In this document: piece after piece, positions 51,147-60,163 of the stretch
Layout of the letters: each line of letters opens with the position of its first letter
How positions within the stretch are numbered: position 1 is the first letter of the stretch
Assembly (NCBI RefSeq): GCF_016785085.1
Contig: NZ_JAENHO010000006.1
Location: 434,001-498,000 of the forward strand
Length of the DNA: 64,000 bases
Source of the DNA: Paractinoplanes lichenicola
GTDB taxonomy: Bacteria > Actinomycetota > Actinomycetes > Mycobacteriales > Micromonosporaceae
Reading direction: 5' to 3'
Notes under the pieces: generated by a model
The model's input: only the letters and a program-made list of their open reading frames with translations
Database searches by the model: none
What the model was told of the DNA's origin: nothing
Translations under genes and position numbers: made by a program

Positions 51147-53129
51147 TCAGAGCCAGAGGGACGGGGCCGGAGGGGTCACAACCGGGGGCCGGTCGTCACA
51201 GGTGATCGTGTTGGGGAGCAGCCACGGCGCGAGCCAGCCGCCGTCGTTGCCGCCACGGTCGGTGACGGTGAACTCGGAGCCGGCGGGGGTGAAGCCGAAG
51301 CTGCCGCAGTTGTTGACCCCCACGGCGCCGACGTTGCGGGCGTCGACGTTCTCGAACGATGCGGCGCCGGCGACGCGGGCGCTGAGCACGCTCGTACCCG
51401 TACCGTCGATTCTGATGTCCTTGAAATGGGCGTCGGGAACCGAGTAGAGGTCCTTCACCGCCCACTCGGAGACCATCATGATCGCGTTGTAGGTGCTGTC
51501 GAGGTAATGGTCGCCGGTGACCTGGATGTCGGCCTCGATGCTGCGGTCGAGCGCGTAGATCCAGAGTGCACCGAGCCCGATGTTCCAGTTCAGTTCGAGG
51601 GTGCCCGCACGGACCGCGGTATTGCCGGTGAAACGAAGCGTCCCTGCGAACGGCTCGGCGCCGAAACGCGACCCGGCATGCAGGGCACTGCCCTCCCGAA
51701 TCGGGTCGGCGATCAGATTGTTCGAGACGGTGATGTCCTTGCCGCCATAGATCGCGATGCCGTTGGCCAGCACGGGCGTTTGCACGGTGTTGCGGTCGAA
51801 CGTATTGCCCGCGTTGGTGGTCTTCTCGGCCCACATGGCGAGCGCGTCGTCGCCGGTGTTGCGCAGGAAATTGTTGCGGGCCACCGATTTCGTGACGCCG
51901 GTGTGGAAATTGAGGCCGTCGGCGATCTGGTCGACGATGACATTGTTCTCGACCCGGGTGTTGGTCATCGGGCCGTCGAACCACAGGCCGACCTTGGTGT
52001 GCTGAATGTGCAGGCCCTTGATCGTCGAGTCGCTCATTGCCCCGCCGACGCCGTTCACCTGGTCGGTGTCGATTCTTTCCCGTACGTCACCCTGGATCGC
52101 GAATCCGGACAGGTGCACGTTTCTGCTGCCGCCGTCGGCTGCGTCCTTGCCGTAGAAACCGACGCCGGTGTGCACCGAGCCGTCGGGAGCGGGCGAGCCC
52201 AACGCGACCTCGCGGCCCTTGATGATCGTGTACCAGTTGCCGGCGCCCTCGATCGTCACGTCGTCGACCAGGATGTGCCGGTTGACCTGGAAGACGCCCG
52301 GGGGAACGTACACCTTGAGCCTGGTCTTCTTGGCGAACGCGATCGCCTTTTCGAAAGCCGGGGCGGAGTCCCGCTTGCCGGTCGGGTCGGCGCCGAAGGC
52401 GAGCACATTCGCCGCGAGCAGATTGACGTACGGGAGTCCGACCAGCTCGGAGTCGAGCAGGTCGAGGACCGTCCACGGCACGGCCGCCGACGCGGTCAGC
52501 CGCACCTTCTCCCCCGCCGCGACCGCGCGGCCCAGCAGCAGACGCTGCTCGTCATAGAAGTGGCTGGGCCGGAACGGCTTGCTGATCACCGGCGTGGGCG
52601 TGGTCTGGGCCGGCACGCAGGCGCACTCGGTGATCCACCAGTCGGGGTGCAGCAGGTCGGCGGCGGGGTCGTTGCTGAACGGATATTGGTTGTAGAGCCA
52701 CGAATACTGCGAGGTCAGCGTCATTGAGCGGGACGTGTTGCCGGCCTTGACGGCGAGCGGGGCGGTCAGGCCTCCGCCGGTGGGCGCGTCCGGGATGCTG
52801 TAGCGCACGGTGATGGCGTTGGCCGCCTTGGGCAGCGTGAACTCGACGTATTGGCCCGGGGTGAGCCGGACGGCGGAGCGGCCGGAGGCCTCGGCGGGCA
52901 GCGAATAGGCCGTACGGTCGGGGCCGATCACGGTGCCGTTGGTCTTGGCGCGCTCGGCCTCCTGCTCGAGGAACGCGACCGAGGCGCCCCGGCCGGCCAC
53001 GAGCGACGGGTCGAGGGCAGCTCGGGTAACTGTGGGGGCAGCCGCGGCGGGCGCGGCGACAGCGGGGGCCGGGAGCAGCGAAACGGCGGCGACGGCCACC
53101 AGGGCCGGCAGTATCCGGGACGAAGGCAT
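51147..53129 (-). CDS. secreted right-handed beta-helix (pectate-lyase-superfamily) protein
   Basis: A 660-residue protein with an N-terminal signal peptide (ILPALVAVAAVSLLPAPAVA). It has an N-terminal beta-sandwich-like part, then a polysaccharide-lyase/pectate-lyase superfamily entry strand (LLAANVLAFGADPTGKRDSA, KVYVPPGVFQVNRHI) and parallel beta-helix repeats rich in N (GLHIQHTKVGLWFDGPMTNT, NNVIVDQIADGLNFHTG). Likely an extracellular carbohydrate-active enzyme; the substrate is unknown. Confidence 0.8.
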   Translation of the reverse strand: MPSSRILPALVAVAAVSLLPAPAVAAPAAAAPTVTRAALDPSLVAGRGASVAFLEQEAERAKTNGTVIGPDRTAYSLPAEASGRSAVRLTPGQYVEFTLPKAANAITVRYSIPDAPTGGGLTAPLAVKAGNTSRSMTLTSQYSWLYNQYPFSNDPAADLLHPDWWITECACVPAQTTPTPVISKPFRPSHFYDEQRLLLGRAVAAGEKVRLTASAAVPWTVLDLLDSELVGLPYVNLLAANVLAFGADPTGKRDSAPAFEKAIAFAKKTRLKVYVPPGVFQVNRHILVDDVTIEGAGNWYTIIKGREVALGSPAPDGSVHTGVGFYGKDAADGGSRNVHLSGFAIQGDVRERIDTDQVNGVGGAMSDSTIKGLHIQHTKVGLWFDGPMTNTRVENNVIVDQIADGLNFHTGVTKSVARNNFLRNTGDDALAMWAEKTTNAGNTFDRNTVQTPVLANGIAIYGGKDITVSNNLIADPIREGSALHAGSRFGAEPFAGTLRFTGNTAVRAGTLELNWNIGLGALWIYALDRSIEADIQVTGDHYLDSTYNAIMMVSEWAVKDLYSVPDAHFKDIRIDGTGTSVLSARVAGAASFENVDARNVGAVGVNNCGSFGFTPAGSEFTVTDRGGNDGGWLAPWLLPNTITCDDRPPVVTPPAPSLWL

Positions 53130-53265
53130 CTACGAGGCTCTTTCTCGAAGGGAGCGTTCCCCGGCGGCGGGACGGGCGCCGATCGAGGTGGAGTGACCAT
53201 AAGATTGCTGTGACGCAGTCCACAAGGTTCGGTCCATAGTTTCCGGCAGATTGCTCGATGCTTTC

Positions 53266-54159
53266 GTGAAGCGCTCGATTTCTTTCATCGCCGCCCTGCT
53301 GGTGGTCGCCGCTTGCAGCAAACCGGAGCAAGAGCCGGCCTGGTCCAAGATCGACCTACCCACGGACGGCCGGATGGTGCTGCGCGACGTGGCCGACTGC
53401 GGCGACAAGTGGTGGGCGGTGGGCGGCGTGCTGACCGGGACGGCGAGTGGCGCGTCGGCAGGGCCCATGAGCGACGGGCAAGCGGCGCCCGCGACCCGCC
53501 CGGCCGCATGGATCGGCAGTCCGGGCAGCGCCTGGACGGAAGTCCCGTTCGCACCCCTGCCCGCCAGCTACTACGGCCCACGCCAGGTGATCAAGAGTGT
53601 GGCTTGCGCGGACGGCCGGGTAGCGATGGTCGGGGCGGTCCCCGGCGGCGCGCACGGCAACCCCCGGGTCAGCACCTGGCGGCTGACGACGGACGGGCGC
53701 ATGGCCGAGAACCCTGCGCCTTTCGAGACGTACGGCGGCGACGAGGCCGTCGGGGTGGGGCCCATCGCGGCCGGTCCGCGGGGTTTCGCGATCGCGGGCA
53801 TCCGGAGCAGCGGGGCGGCGGCGTGGTTCTCACCGGACGGGCGGACGTTCACGTTGAGCGAGCTCGACGCCGCGGGTACGGCGGCCGACGACGTACGGGC
53901 GCTCCCGGACGGCCGCTGGCTGATCACGGGAACAACCGCCGATCAGCAGCCGGCCACCTGGGTTGTCGAGGACGGGCACTGGGCACCGGGGGCGCGGCCC
54001 TCGGACGTACGGGAAACGGCAGTTGTCACGGACGGGGAACTGCGGATCGCCGGGGAGCCGGCCGACGCCCCCGTCCGGCCGGTCGCCGTGGCCACACACG
54101 CCGACACGATTCTGCTGGCCGGGGACGACAGCCTGTGGCAGGCCACCGTTCATCGCTGA
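53266..54159 (+). CDS. predicted lipoprotein, repeat-type fold
   Basis: About 297 residues. It has a signal peptide with lipobox (LLVVAACS) and a beta-rich body (VADCGDKWWAVGGVL, AMVGAVPGGAHGNPRVSTW, GPRGFAIAGIRSSGAAAW) that looks like a beta-propeller-type sequence. The GTG at 53266 gives a normal signal peptide. It is divergent from the beta-helix gene. Function not recognised. Confidence 0.65.
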   Translation: MKRSISFIAALLVVAACSKPEQEPAWSKIDLPTDGRMVLRDVADCGDKWWAVGGVLTGTASGASAGPMSDGQAAPATRPAAWIGSPGSAWTEVPFAPLPASYYGPRQVIKSVACADGRVAMVGAVPGGAHGNPRVSTWRLTTDGRMAENPAPFETYGGDEAVGVGPIAAGPRGFAIAGIRSSGAAAWFSPDGRTFTLSELDAAGTAADDVRALPDGRWLITGTTADQQPATWVVEDGHWAPGARPSDVRETAVVTDGELRIAGEPADAPVRPVAVATHADTILLAGDDSLWQATVHR

Positions 54160-54198
54160 GACATCCATAGCTGTCGCTACCTTGCGATGCTCGGGCGC

Positions 54199-55404
54199 AT
54201 GACCGCCCACGAGCACCACCACACGCACGACCACCTGACCCGTCGTTCGCTGATCGCCGCGTCCGGCGGGCTGCTGGTGCTGGCCGCCACCCCGGGCAGC
54301 GCGCAGGCCCGGACGCTCAACGCACCCGCCGCCCGGGGCGCCTCGCGCGCCTCGGCCATCAGCCAGGGCACCGCGCTGGTGCACGCCGACCTGCACAATC
54401 ACACCCTGATGTCGGACGGCGACGGCGACCCGGCCAACGCGTTCGCCTCGATGCGCGAGGCCGGCCTCGACGTGGCCGCGCTGACCGACCACACCACGCT
54501 GTTCGCGATCGAGGGCCTGTCGTCGTCGGAGTGGCGGCGGGCCGGGCAGCTCGCCGACGCCGCCAACGACCCGGGCGTCTACACGGCGATCCGCGGTTTC
54601 GAGTGGTCGCACCCGCTGCTCGGGCACGTCAACGTCTGGTATTCCGGCAACTTCACCGACCTGGGCAGCTCGTCGAGCATGGGCAAGCTCTACGACTTCA
54701 TCGAGGGGTCGGGCGGGATCAGCGGCTTCAACCACCCGGGCCGCGAGGTGCTGCGGTTCAACGACTTCTCGTACGACGCGAGCCTGCGCGATCAGATGGT
54801 CGGGCTCGAGATGTTCAACCGGGGCGACGACTACCTGTTCGACGGCTGGTCGAACGGCCAGAGCTCCCCGCTCAACGCGTGCCTCAACGCGGGCTGGCGT
54901 ACGGGCCTGACCGGCGTCACCGACGAGCACGGCACCAACTGGGGCTTCCCCGAGGGCAAGGGCCGTACGGGATTGTGGGTCGCCGAGAACACGCGCAACG
55001 GGGTGCTGGAGGCCATGCGGGCGCGGCGCTTCTTCGCCACCCGGGTGAGCGGTCTTCGGCTCGACGCGACTGCTTCCGGCGTACGGATGGGAAGCTCTTT
55101 GCCGTTCGCCCGGGGTGACGTGCGCTTCTCCGTCGATCTCGACCGGGGCCCGGAGTGGGCCGGCAAGCCGCTCAAGCTGCAGGTGCTGCGGCCCGGCACG
55201 CGGGCGCCCGAAGTGGTCGAGGTGATCGACACGACGGCCGGGCGGATCACCGAGTTCACCGTGCCGCTCGACGTCGAGGACGGCAAGTGGGTCGTCATCC
55301 GCGTCTCCGACCCCACGCAGGCCAACGCGTCGCCGGGACCTTCCGGTCACCCGTGTAACGACTGGGGCGTCGCATATTCCAGCCCGTGGTGGCTGACCAA
55401 CTGA
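54199..55404 (+). CDS. CehA/McbA-type PHP metallohydrolase, Tat-exported, copy 1
   Basis: About 401 residues. The N-terminus is His-rich (HEHHHTHDH) with a twin-arginine signal (TRRSLIAASGGLLVLAA). The PHP metal motif is VHADLHNHTLMSDGDG, with further ligands in ALTDHTT, FEWSHPLLGHVNVW, GFNHPG and DEHGTNW. PHP hydrolases cleave phosphoesters or carbamates. It is closely related to the next gene (same length and motif order), a tandem duplication. The ATG at 54199 is preferred because it aligns with copy 2. Confidence 0.85.
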   Translation: MTAHEHHHTHDHLTRRSLIAASGGLLVLAATPGSAQARTLNAPAARGASRASAISQGTALVHADLHNHTLMSDGDGDPANAFASMREAGLDVAALTDHTTLFAIEGLSSSEWRRAGQLADAANDPGVYTAIRGFEWSHPLLGHVNVWYSGNFTDLGSSSSMGKLYDFIEGSGGISGFNHPGREVLRFNDFSYDASLRDQMVGLEMFNRGDDYLFDGWSNGQSSPLNACLNAGWRTGLTGVTDEHGTNWGFPEGKGRTGLWVAENTRNGVLEAMRARRFFATRVSGLRLDATASGVRMGSSLPFARGDVRFSVDLDRGPEWAGKPLKLQVLRPGTRAPEVVEVIDTTAGRITEFTVPLDVEDGKWVVIRVSDPTQANASPGPSGHPCNDWGVAYSSPWWLTN

Positions 55405-55488
55405 ACGGGCGACCTCATACGGTCAATCCTCCGGCGGTCGTTGCGCGATTCGCCTGATCATCGCCGGAGGCCTTGACATGCTCCCTGG

Positions 55489-56706
55489 GTGACCTCAGGC
55501 CACCATCACCATGTCTCCCGTCGTTCCTTGCTGGCCGGTGCCGGCAGTCTCCTCATGCTGGGCACCGCGCCCGGGACCGCGCAGGCGGCGCCGACCGGGG
55601 CCGGCCGCCGGTCGCGGGTGACCCGCGGCACCACGCTCGTGCACGCCGACCTGCACAATCACACGCTGCTGTCGGACGGCATGGGCGAGCCCGAACTGGC
55701 TTACGCGTCGATGCGCAAGGCCGGGATGGACGTCGCCGCGCTGACCGACCACGCCACCGACTCGGGCTTCACCGGGATCACGACGGCCAAGTGGAAGCAG
55801 ATCGGCGAGCTGACCGAGCAGGCCGACGCGGCCGGCACCTACACGTCGCTGCGCGGCTTCGAGTGGTCGCATTCGCACCTCGGGCACGTCAACGTCTGGG
55901 GCACCGACTCGTTTCTCGGCTCGGGCGGGGTCAAGACCATGACGCCCCTGTACGACTGGCTGGCCCGCACCGAGGGTCTGGCCAGCTTCAACCACCCGGG
56001 GCGGCAGCGCGAACGGTTCGGCGAGTTCGCGTACGACGCGCGGGTGGCCGAGCAGCTGGTCGCGCTGGAGATCTTCAACAACGAGGACGACTACCTGTTC
56101 GAGGGCTGGCCCAAGTTCAGCTCCCCGCTGGTGGCCTGTCTCAACGCGGGGTGGCGTACGGGCCTGAGCGGGGTGGCTGACGAGCACGGCTTCGACTGGG
56201 GGCACGACGAGAACAAGGGGCGTACGGGCCTCTGGGTCACCGCGAACTCCCGGGCCGGGGTGCTGGCCGCGCTGCGGGCGCGCCGGTTCTTCGCGAGCCG
56301 GGTGCGCGGGCTGCGCCTGGACGCCACGGCCGACGGCGTACGGATGGGTGGCCGCCTGCCGATCGCCCGGCGGGAGGTGACCTTCCGCGTCGACCTCGAC
56401 CCGGGTCCCGAGCTCGCCGGCCGCAAGCTGAACCTGCAGGTGCTGCGGCCCGGCGCGACGGCGCCCGAGGTCGTCGAGATGCGGCATCTGGAGTCCGGGA
56501 ACGTTCTCAAGTTCACCGTGCCGCTCAACGTGGCCGACGGCGACTGGGTCGTGCTGCGGGTGTCGGACCCGAGCCGCGACAACAAGTCGCCCGGTCCGGC
56601 CGGGCACGCGTGCAACGACCTGGGCCTGGCCTATTCAAGCCCGTGGTGGCTGACCGGCGGATCCGTCCCGGCCAAAGCATCAACTCGTCATCCGTCCGGC
56701 CGATAG
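55489..56706 (+). CDS. CehA/McbA-type PHP metallohydrolase, Tat-exported, copy 2
   Basis: A 405-residue paralogue of the preceding gene, from a GTG. It starts TSGHHHHVSRRSLLAGAG (a Tat signal) and keeps the same metal-binding motifs (VHADLHNHTLLSDGMG, ALTDHATD, FNHPGRQ, DEHGFDWGHDE). Both end in a shared SPWWLT segment and a beta-sandwich-like C-terminal domain. Diverged duplicates may act on different substrates outside the cell. Confidence 0.85.
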   Translation: MTSGHHHHVSRRSLLAGAGSLLMLGTAPGTAQAAPTGAGRRSRVTRGTTLVHADLHNHTLLSDGMGEPELAYASMRKAGMDVAALTDHATDSGFTGITTAKWKQIGELTEQADAAGTYTSLRGFEWSHSHLGHVNVWGTDSFLGSGGVKTMTPLYDWLARTEGLASFNHPGRQRERFGEFAYDARVAEQLVALEIFNNEDDYLFEGWPKFSSPLVACLNAGWRTGLSGVADEHGFDWGHDENKGRTGLWVTANSRAGVLAALRARRFFASRVRGLRLDATADGVRMGGRLPIARREVTFRVDLDPGPELAGRKLNLQVLRPGATAPEVVEMRHLESGNVLKFTVPLNVADGDWVVLRVSDPSRDNKSPGPAGHACNDLGLAYSSPWWLTGGSVPAKASTRHPSGR

Positions 56707-56713
56707 GCAGCCC

Positions 56714-57934
56714 GTGAGATCATCGGAGTCCGCGGACGGCACCCAGCTGGTGCACGTGGGTCGTCAGCCGATCTTCGATGTGCACGGTGACGTCGTCGCG
56801 TACGAGCTGCTCTTCCGGGGCAGCATGGAGGCGGTCGCGGCGGGCCGCCAGGACACGTATGCGACCAGCACGGTCATGATCAACGCCTTCACCGAGTTCG
56901 GCATCGGTGAGGTCGCGGGCGACCGTTTTTGCTTCATCAACCTGACCCGCGAGTTCCTCTCCGGGGAGCTGCCGCTGCCGTTCGGGCCGGACCAGGTGGT
57001 GCTCGAGGTGCTCGAGACGGTCGAGATGGACGACGACGTGGTCGCCGGGATCACCCGCCTGGCCGAGGCCGGCTATCGGATCGCCCTCGACGACTTCGTC
57101 TGGGGCGCCGGGCAGGAGCGGCTGTTCGGCCTGGCCTCGTACGTGAAACTCGATCTTCTCGACGGCGATCTCGAGCACCTGGACGAGGTGGTCGCGGCGG
57201 TGCGCCGGTTCCCCAACATCCAGCTCGTGGCGGAGCGGCTGGAGACTGACGAGCAGGTCGCGCTGGCCGACCGCTACGGCATGGAGCTGCGCCAGGGTTA
57301 CGCCCTGAGCCGGCCCCAGGTGCTGACCGTGGCCAGCCTCTCCCCCTCCCGGCTGCGCCGGCTCGAGCTGGTCAACGCGCTCAGCGCCCCCGACGCCGAC
57401 ATGCCGCGGATCGTCTCGATCATCGCCAGCGACCCGGCGTTGTCCCTGCGCGTGCTGCGGGCGAGCAACTCGGTCGCCGCGGGGCACGCCAACCGGGTCT
57501 CCTCAGTGCGGCAGGCCGTGGTGATGGTCGGGCTCAAGCACATCCGGCAGTGGGCGATGCTCATGGTGCTGGACGACGTGGGCGGGGCCACCGAGGAGCA
57601 CATGCTGGGCGTGCTGACCCGGGCCCGGCTGTGCGAGAACGTGGCGCAGTGGTTCGGGGCGACGCCCGACGCGGCGTTCATGGCCGGGGTGATCACCGGG
57701 GTGGCGTCGATTCTGGGCATCCCGCCGGCCGCCATGACCGAGCAGTTCCCGCTGGCCCCGGCGGTGGCGGCCGCGCTCACGACCGGCAGCGGGCGGCTCG
57801 GGCAGGTGCTGCGGGCCGTCGACTCGTACGAGCGGGGTGAGCTGGGCACGTTCGACCTGGCCCCGCAATACATGGACGCCGTCCGGTGGTCGACGCGGGC
57901 CCTCGACGCCTCGAACCGGTTGGCGGCCGCGTAG
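56714..57934 (+). CDS. EAL-HDOD (YuxH-type) signalling protein
   Basis: A 406-residue protein with an N-terminal EAL-like domain (VHVGRQPIFDVHG, AYELLFRGS, VVLEVLETVEM, IALDDFVWG, YVKLDLLDG, LVAERLET, RQGYALSRP) and a C-terminal HDOD domain (NALSAPDADMPRIVSIIASD, VRQAVVMVGLKHIRQWAML). The EAL motif is altered (ELL), so it probably acts as a regulatory module rather than a phosphodiesterase. GTG start 7 bp after the PHP gene. Confidence 0.88.
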   Translation: MRSSESADGTQLVHVGRQPIFDVHGDVVAYELLFRGSMEAVAAGRQDTYATSTVMINAFTEFGIGEVAGDRFCFINLTREFLSGELPLPFGPDQVVLEVLETVEMDDDVVAGITRLAEAGYRIALDDFVWGAGQERLFGLASYVKLDLLDGDLEHLDEVVAAVRRFPNIQLVAERLETDEQVALADRYGMELRQGYALSRPQVLTVASLSPSRLRRLELVNALSAPDADMPRIVSIIASDPALSLRVLRASNSVAAGHANRVSSVRQAVVMVGLKHIRQWAMLMVLDDVGGATEEHMLGVLTRARLCENVAQWFGATPDAAFMAGVITGVASILGIPPAAMTEQFPLAPAVAAALTTGSGRLGQVLRAVDSYERGELGTFDLAPQYMDAVRWSTRALDASNRLAAA

Positions 57935-57943
57935 GTTCTCCCG

Positions 57944-58636
57944 GTGGATATCGCTGTTGTCACCGGGGCCGGTTCCGGGCTCGGCCGCTTTCTCGCGGTC
58001 GGCCTTGCTGAGGACGGCGCGCACGTCATAGCCGCCGACGTCGATCGCGCCGCGGCCGAGGAGACCGCCCGGCTCACCGGCGGCACTGCCGTGACCTGCG
58101 ATGTCACCTCCCGCTCGGACGCCGAGGCGCTGATCGCGCGGGCGGTCGAGGCGGGCGGGCCGCACGTGCTGATCAACAACGCGGGCGGCTGGACGCCGGG
58201 CGCGCAGTTCCCCGACGCCGACCCCGAGGCGTGGGGCCGCACCCTCGACCTCAACCTGCGCGCCCCCATGCACCTGACCCAGCTCGCCCTGGCCCCGATG
58301 GCCCGGCTGGGCGGGGGCGCGATCGTCAACATCGCCTCCTCGGCCGGGTCGGAGGAGACCCCGTACGGCTCCCCCGAATACGGCGCGGCGAAGGCCGGCC
58401 TGATCCGTTTCACCACGGCGCTGGGCGACCCGGGCCGGATCGGCGGCACCCGCGTGACGTGCCTGGTACCCAACTGGATCGGCCTCGACCGCGCCCACGC
58501 CGAACTGGCCGCGATGACGCCCGACGAACGCGCCCGGGCGGCCCCGCTCATTCCGCCCACCAAGGTCGTGGCGGCCGCGCTCGGGCTGCTGCGGGCCGGG
58601 GCGGGCGGAACGGTGCTAGAGCTCGTCGGCGCGTGA
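57944..58636 (+). CDS. short-chain dehydrogenase/reductase
   Basis: A 230-residue classical SDR with the NAD(P) motif VTGAGSGLGRFLA, LINNAGGWTPG, catalytic Ser region IVNIASSAGSEET and YxxxK as EYGAAKAGLI. An acidic residue after the second strand (AADVD) suggests NAD preference. It overlaps the end of the opposite ECF gene by 21 bp. Substrate unknown. Confidence 0.85.
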   Translation: MDIAVVTGAGSGLGRFLAVGLAEDGAHVIAADVDRAAAEETARLTGGTAVTCDVTSRSDAEALIARAVEAGGPHVLINNAGGWTPGAQFPDADPEAWGRTLDLNLRAPMHLTQLALAPMARLGGGAIVNIASSAGSEETPYGSPEYGAAKAGLIRFTTALGDPGRIGGTRVTCLVPNWIGLDRAHAELAAMTPDERARAAPLIPPTKVVAAALGLLRAGAGGTVLELVGA

Positions 58637-59746
58637 CAACAGGGCTCTTCTCTCCGGGCCGTCCGGGATTTTCGCGGCCGCCTCCCGGAAGAGCTTTTTG
58701 GCGTCCTCCGTCCGGCCCGCGCGCGCCGTGAGATCCGCTTCGACAGCGATCGACAGGGGATAATTCTCCAGTTCCGGGAGCATTTTCAGACCGGCCTCCG
58801 GACCGTACGCATATCCGTGCGCCACGGCCCGGTTCAGCTCGACGACCGCGGTCGGCTGAACCCGGACCAACTCGTCGTACCAGAGCGCGATCGACCGCCA
58901 GTCCGATTCGTCACCCGCGTGACCGGCGGCGATCCGCGCGTGCAGGGCGTACGGGCCCTCGATGGGGGTGCGCAGCAGGATCTCGAGCGCCTCGGCGATG
59001 GCCGCGCGGTCCCACCTCGTACGGTCCTGGCGGTCGAGCGTGACCAGGTCGCCCCGCTCGTCGCGCCGGGCGGCCCGCCGGGAGTGCTGCAGCAGGAACA
59101 GCGCGAGCAGCGACGCCACCTCCGACTCGCCGGGCATCAGCCCCGCCAGCAGCCGGGCCAGCCGGATGGCCTCGTCGGCGATCAGCGGCTCCCCGTCGTA
59201 GCCCTGGTTGAACAGCAGGTAGAGCACCGCGAGCACCCCCGGCAGCCGCTCGTGCAGGGCGTCACCCTCGGGCACCCGGTACGGGATCCGAGCCTGCGCG
59301 ATCTTGGACTTGGCCCGGGTGATGCGCCTGGTCATCGTGGGTTCGGTAACGAGGAAGGCGCGCGCGATGTCGGCCGTCGACAGGCCCGCCACCGTACGCA
59401 GGGTGAGCGCCACCCGGGCCTCCAAGGCGAGCGCGGGATGGCAGCACGTGAAGATCAGGCTCAGCAGGTCGTCGTTGGCTCGCTGCGGCTGGATCAACGT
59501 CGCCTCCCGCAGTTTGCGCTGCTCAACAGCGGCGCGCCGCACATGATCAAGGGCCCGGTTCCGGGCGACAGTCGTCAACCAGCCGCCCGGATTGTCGGGA
59601 ACGCCGTCGCGCGGCCACTTCTCGAGCGCGATAGCCAGCGCGTCCTGCGCACAGTCCTCGGCCAGCGTCCAATCCCCCGTCACCCGGATCAGGGTGGCGA
59701 CGATGCGGCCCCAATGCTCCCGATGGGCCTGCGCGACGGCATCCAT
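58616..59746 (-). CDS. ECF42-type sigma factor with C-terminal TPR-like domain
   Basis: A 376-residue RNA polymerase sigma factor: region 2 (TLAEDCAQDALAIALEKWPR), region 4 (LSTADIARAFLVTEPTMTRR) and a ~220-residue helical C-terminal extension (LPGVLAVLYLLFNQGYDGEP, then YDELVRVQPTAVVELNRAVA) characteristic of the ECF42 group. Its upstream neighbour encodes a DGPF protein, the known companion of ECF42 factors. These control genes of the DGPF family without a classical anti-sigma factor. Confidence 0.9.
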   Translation of the reverse strand: MDAVAQAHREHWGRIVATLIRVTGDWTLAEDCAQDALAIALEKWPRDGVPDNPGGWLTTVARNRALDHVRRAAVEQRKLREATLIQPQRANDDLLSLIFTCCHPALALEARVALTLRTVAGLSTADIARAFLVTEPTMTRRITRAKSKIAQARIPYRVPEGDALHERLPGVLAVLYLLFNQGYDGEPLIADEAIRLARLLAGLMPGESEVASLLALFLLQHSRRAARRDERGDLVTLDRQDRTRWDRAAIAEALEILLRTPIEGPYALHARIAAGHAGDESDWRSIALWYDELVRVQPTAVVELNRAVAHGYAYGPEAGLKMLPELENYPLSIAVEADLTARAGRTEDAKKLFREAAAKIPDGPERRALLSRADEL

Positions 59747-59749
59747 CTC

Positions 59750-60079
59750 TTAAAGGTCGGCGTACGGCCGGAGCTCGATCCGCCCGCCGTGGGCCATCGG
59801 ATGTGCGGCGGCGACCGCGATCGCCTCGTCCAGGTCGGCACACTCGAGGATGTCGAAACCCACAATGACCTCCTTGGTCTCGGTGAACGGACCATCGGTC
59901 AACATGGTCTCGCCACCCCGCACCCGTACGGTCGTGGCCGCGCTCGGCGGGGCCAGCACGTTCCCCGTCACGCGGCGGCCGGCGGCGTCGTTCTCGGCCA
60001 CCCAGACCTCGATGTCCGGCACCCTGCTCTCGTCGGTCTCGGGCTCGGGGTCGCTGCAGACGAACATCATGTACTTCAT
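59750..60079 (-). CDS. DGPF (YCII-related) protein
   Basis: A 109-residue protein starting MKYMMFVCSDPEPETDES with the family motif LTDGPFTETKEVIVGFDILE. Encoded 3 bp before the ECF42 gene in the same direction. The biochemical role of DGPF proteins is unknown; they are typical targets or partners of ECF42 factors. Confidence 0.92.
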   Translation of the reverse strand: MKYMMFVCSDPEPETDESRVPDIEVWVAENDAAGRRVTGNVLAPPSAATTVRVRGGETMLTDGPFTETKEVIVGFDILECADLDEAIAVAAAHPMAHGGRIELRPYADL

Positions 60080-60163
60080 CGCTGTCTCCTCGGTCGGCTC
60101 GGTCAGCGTGTCACCTGGGTGACGAACGGCCGACCCCCGATCCGGACAGCTTTGCTGTTCTTT

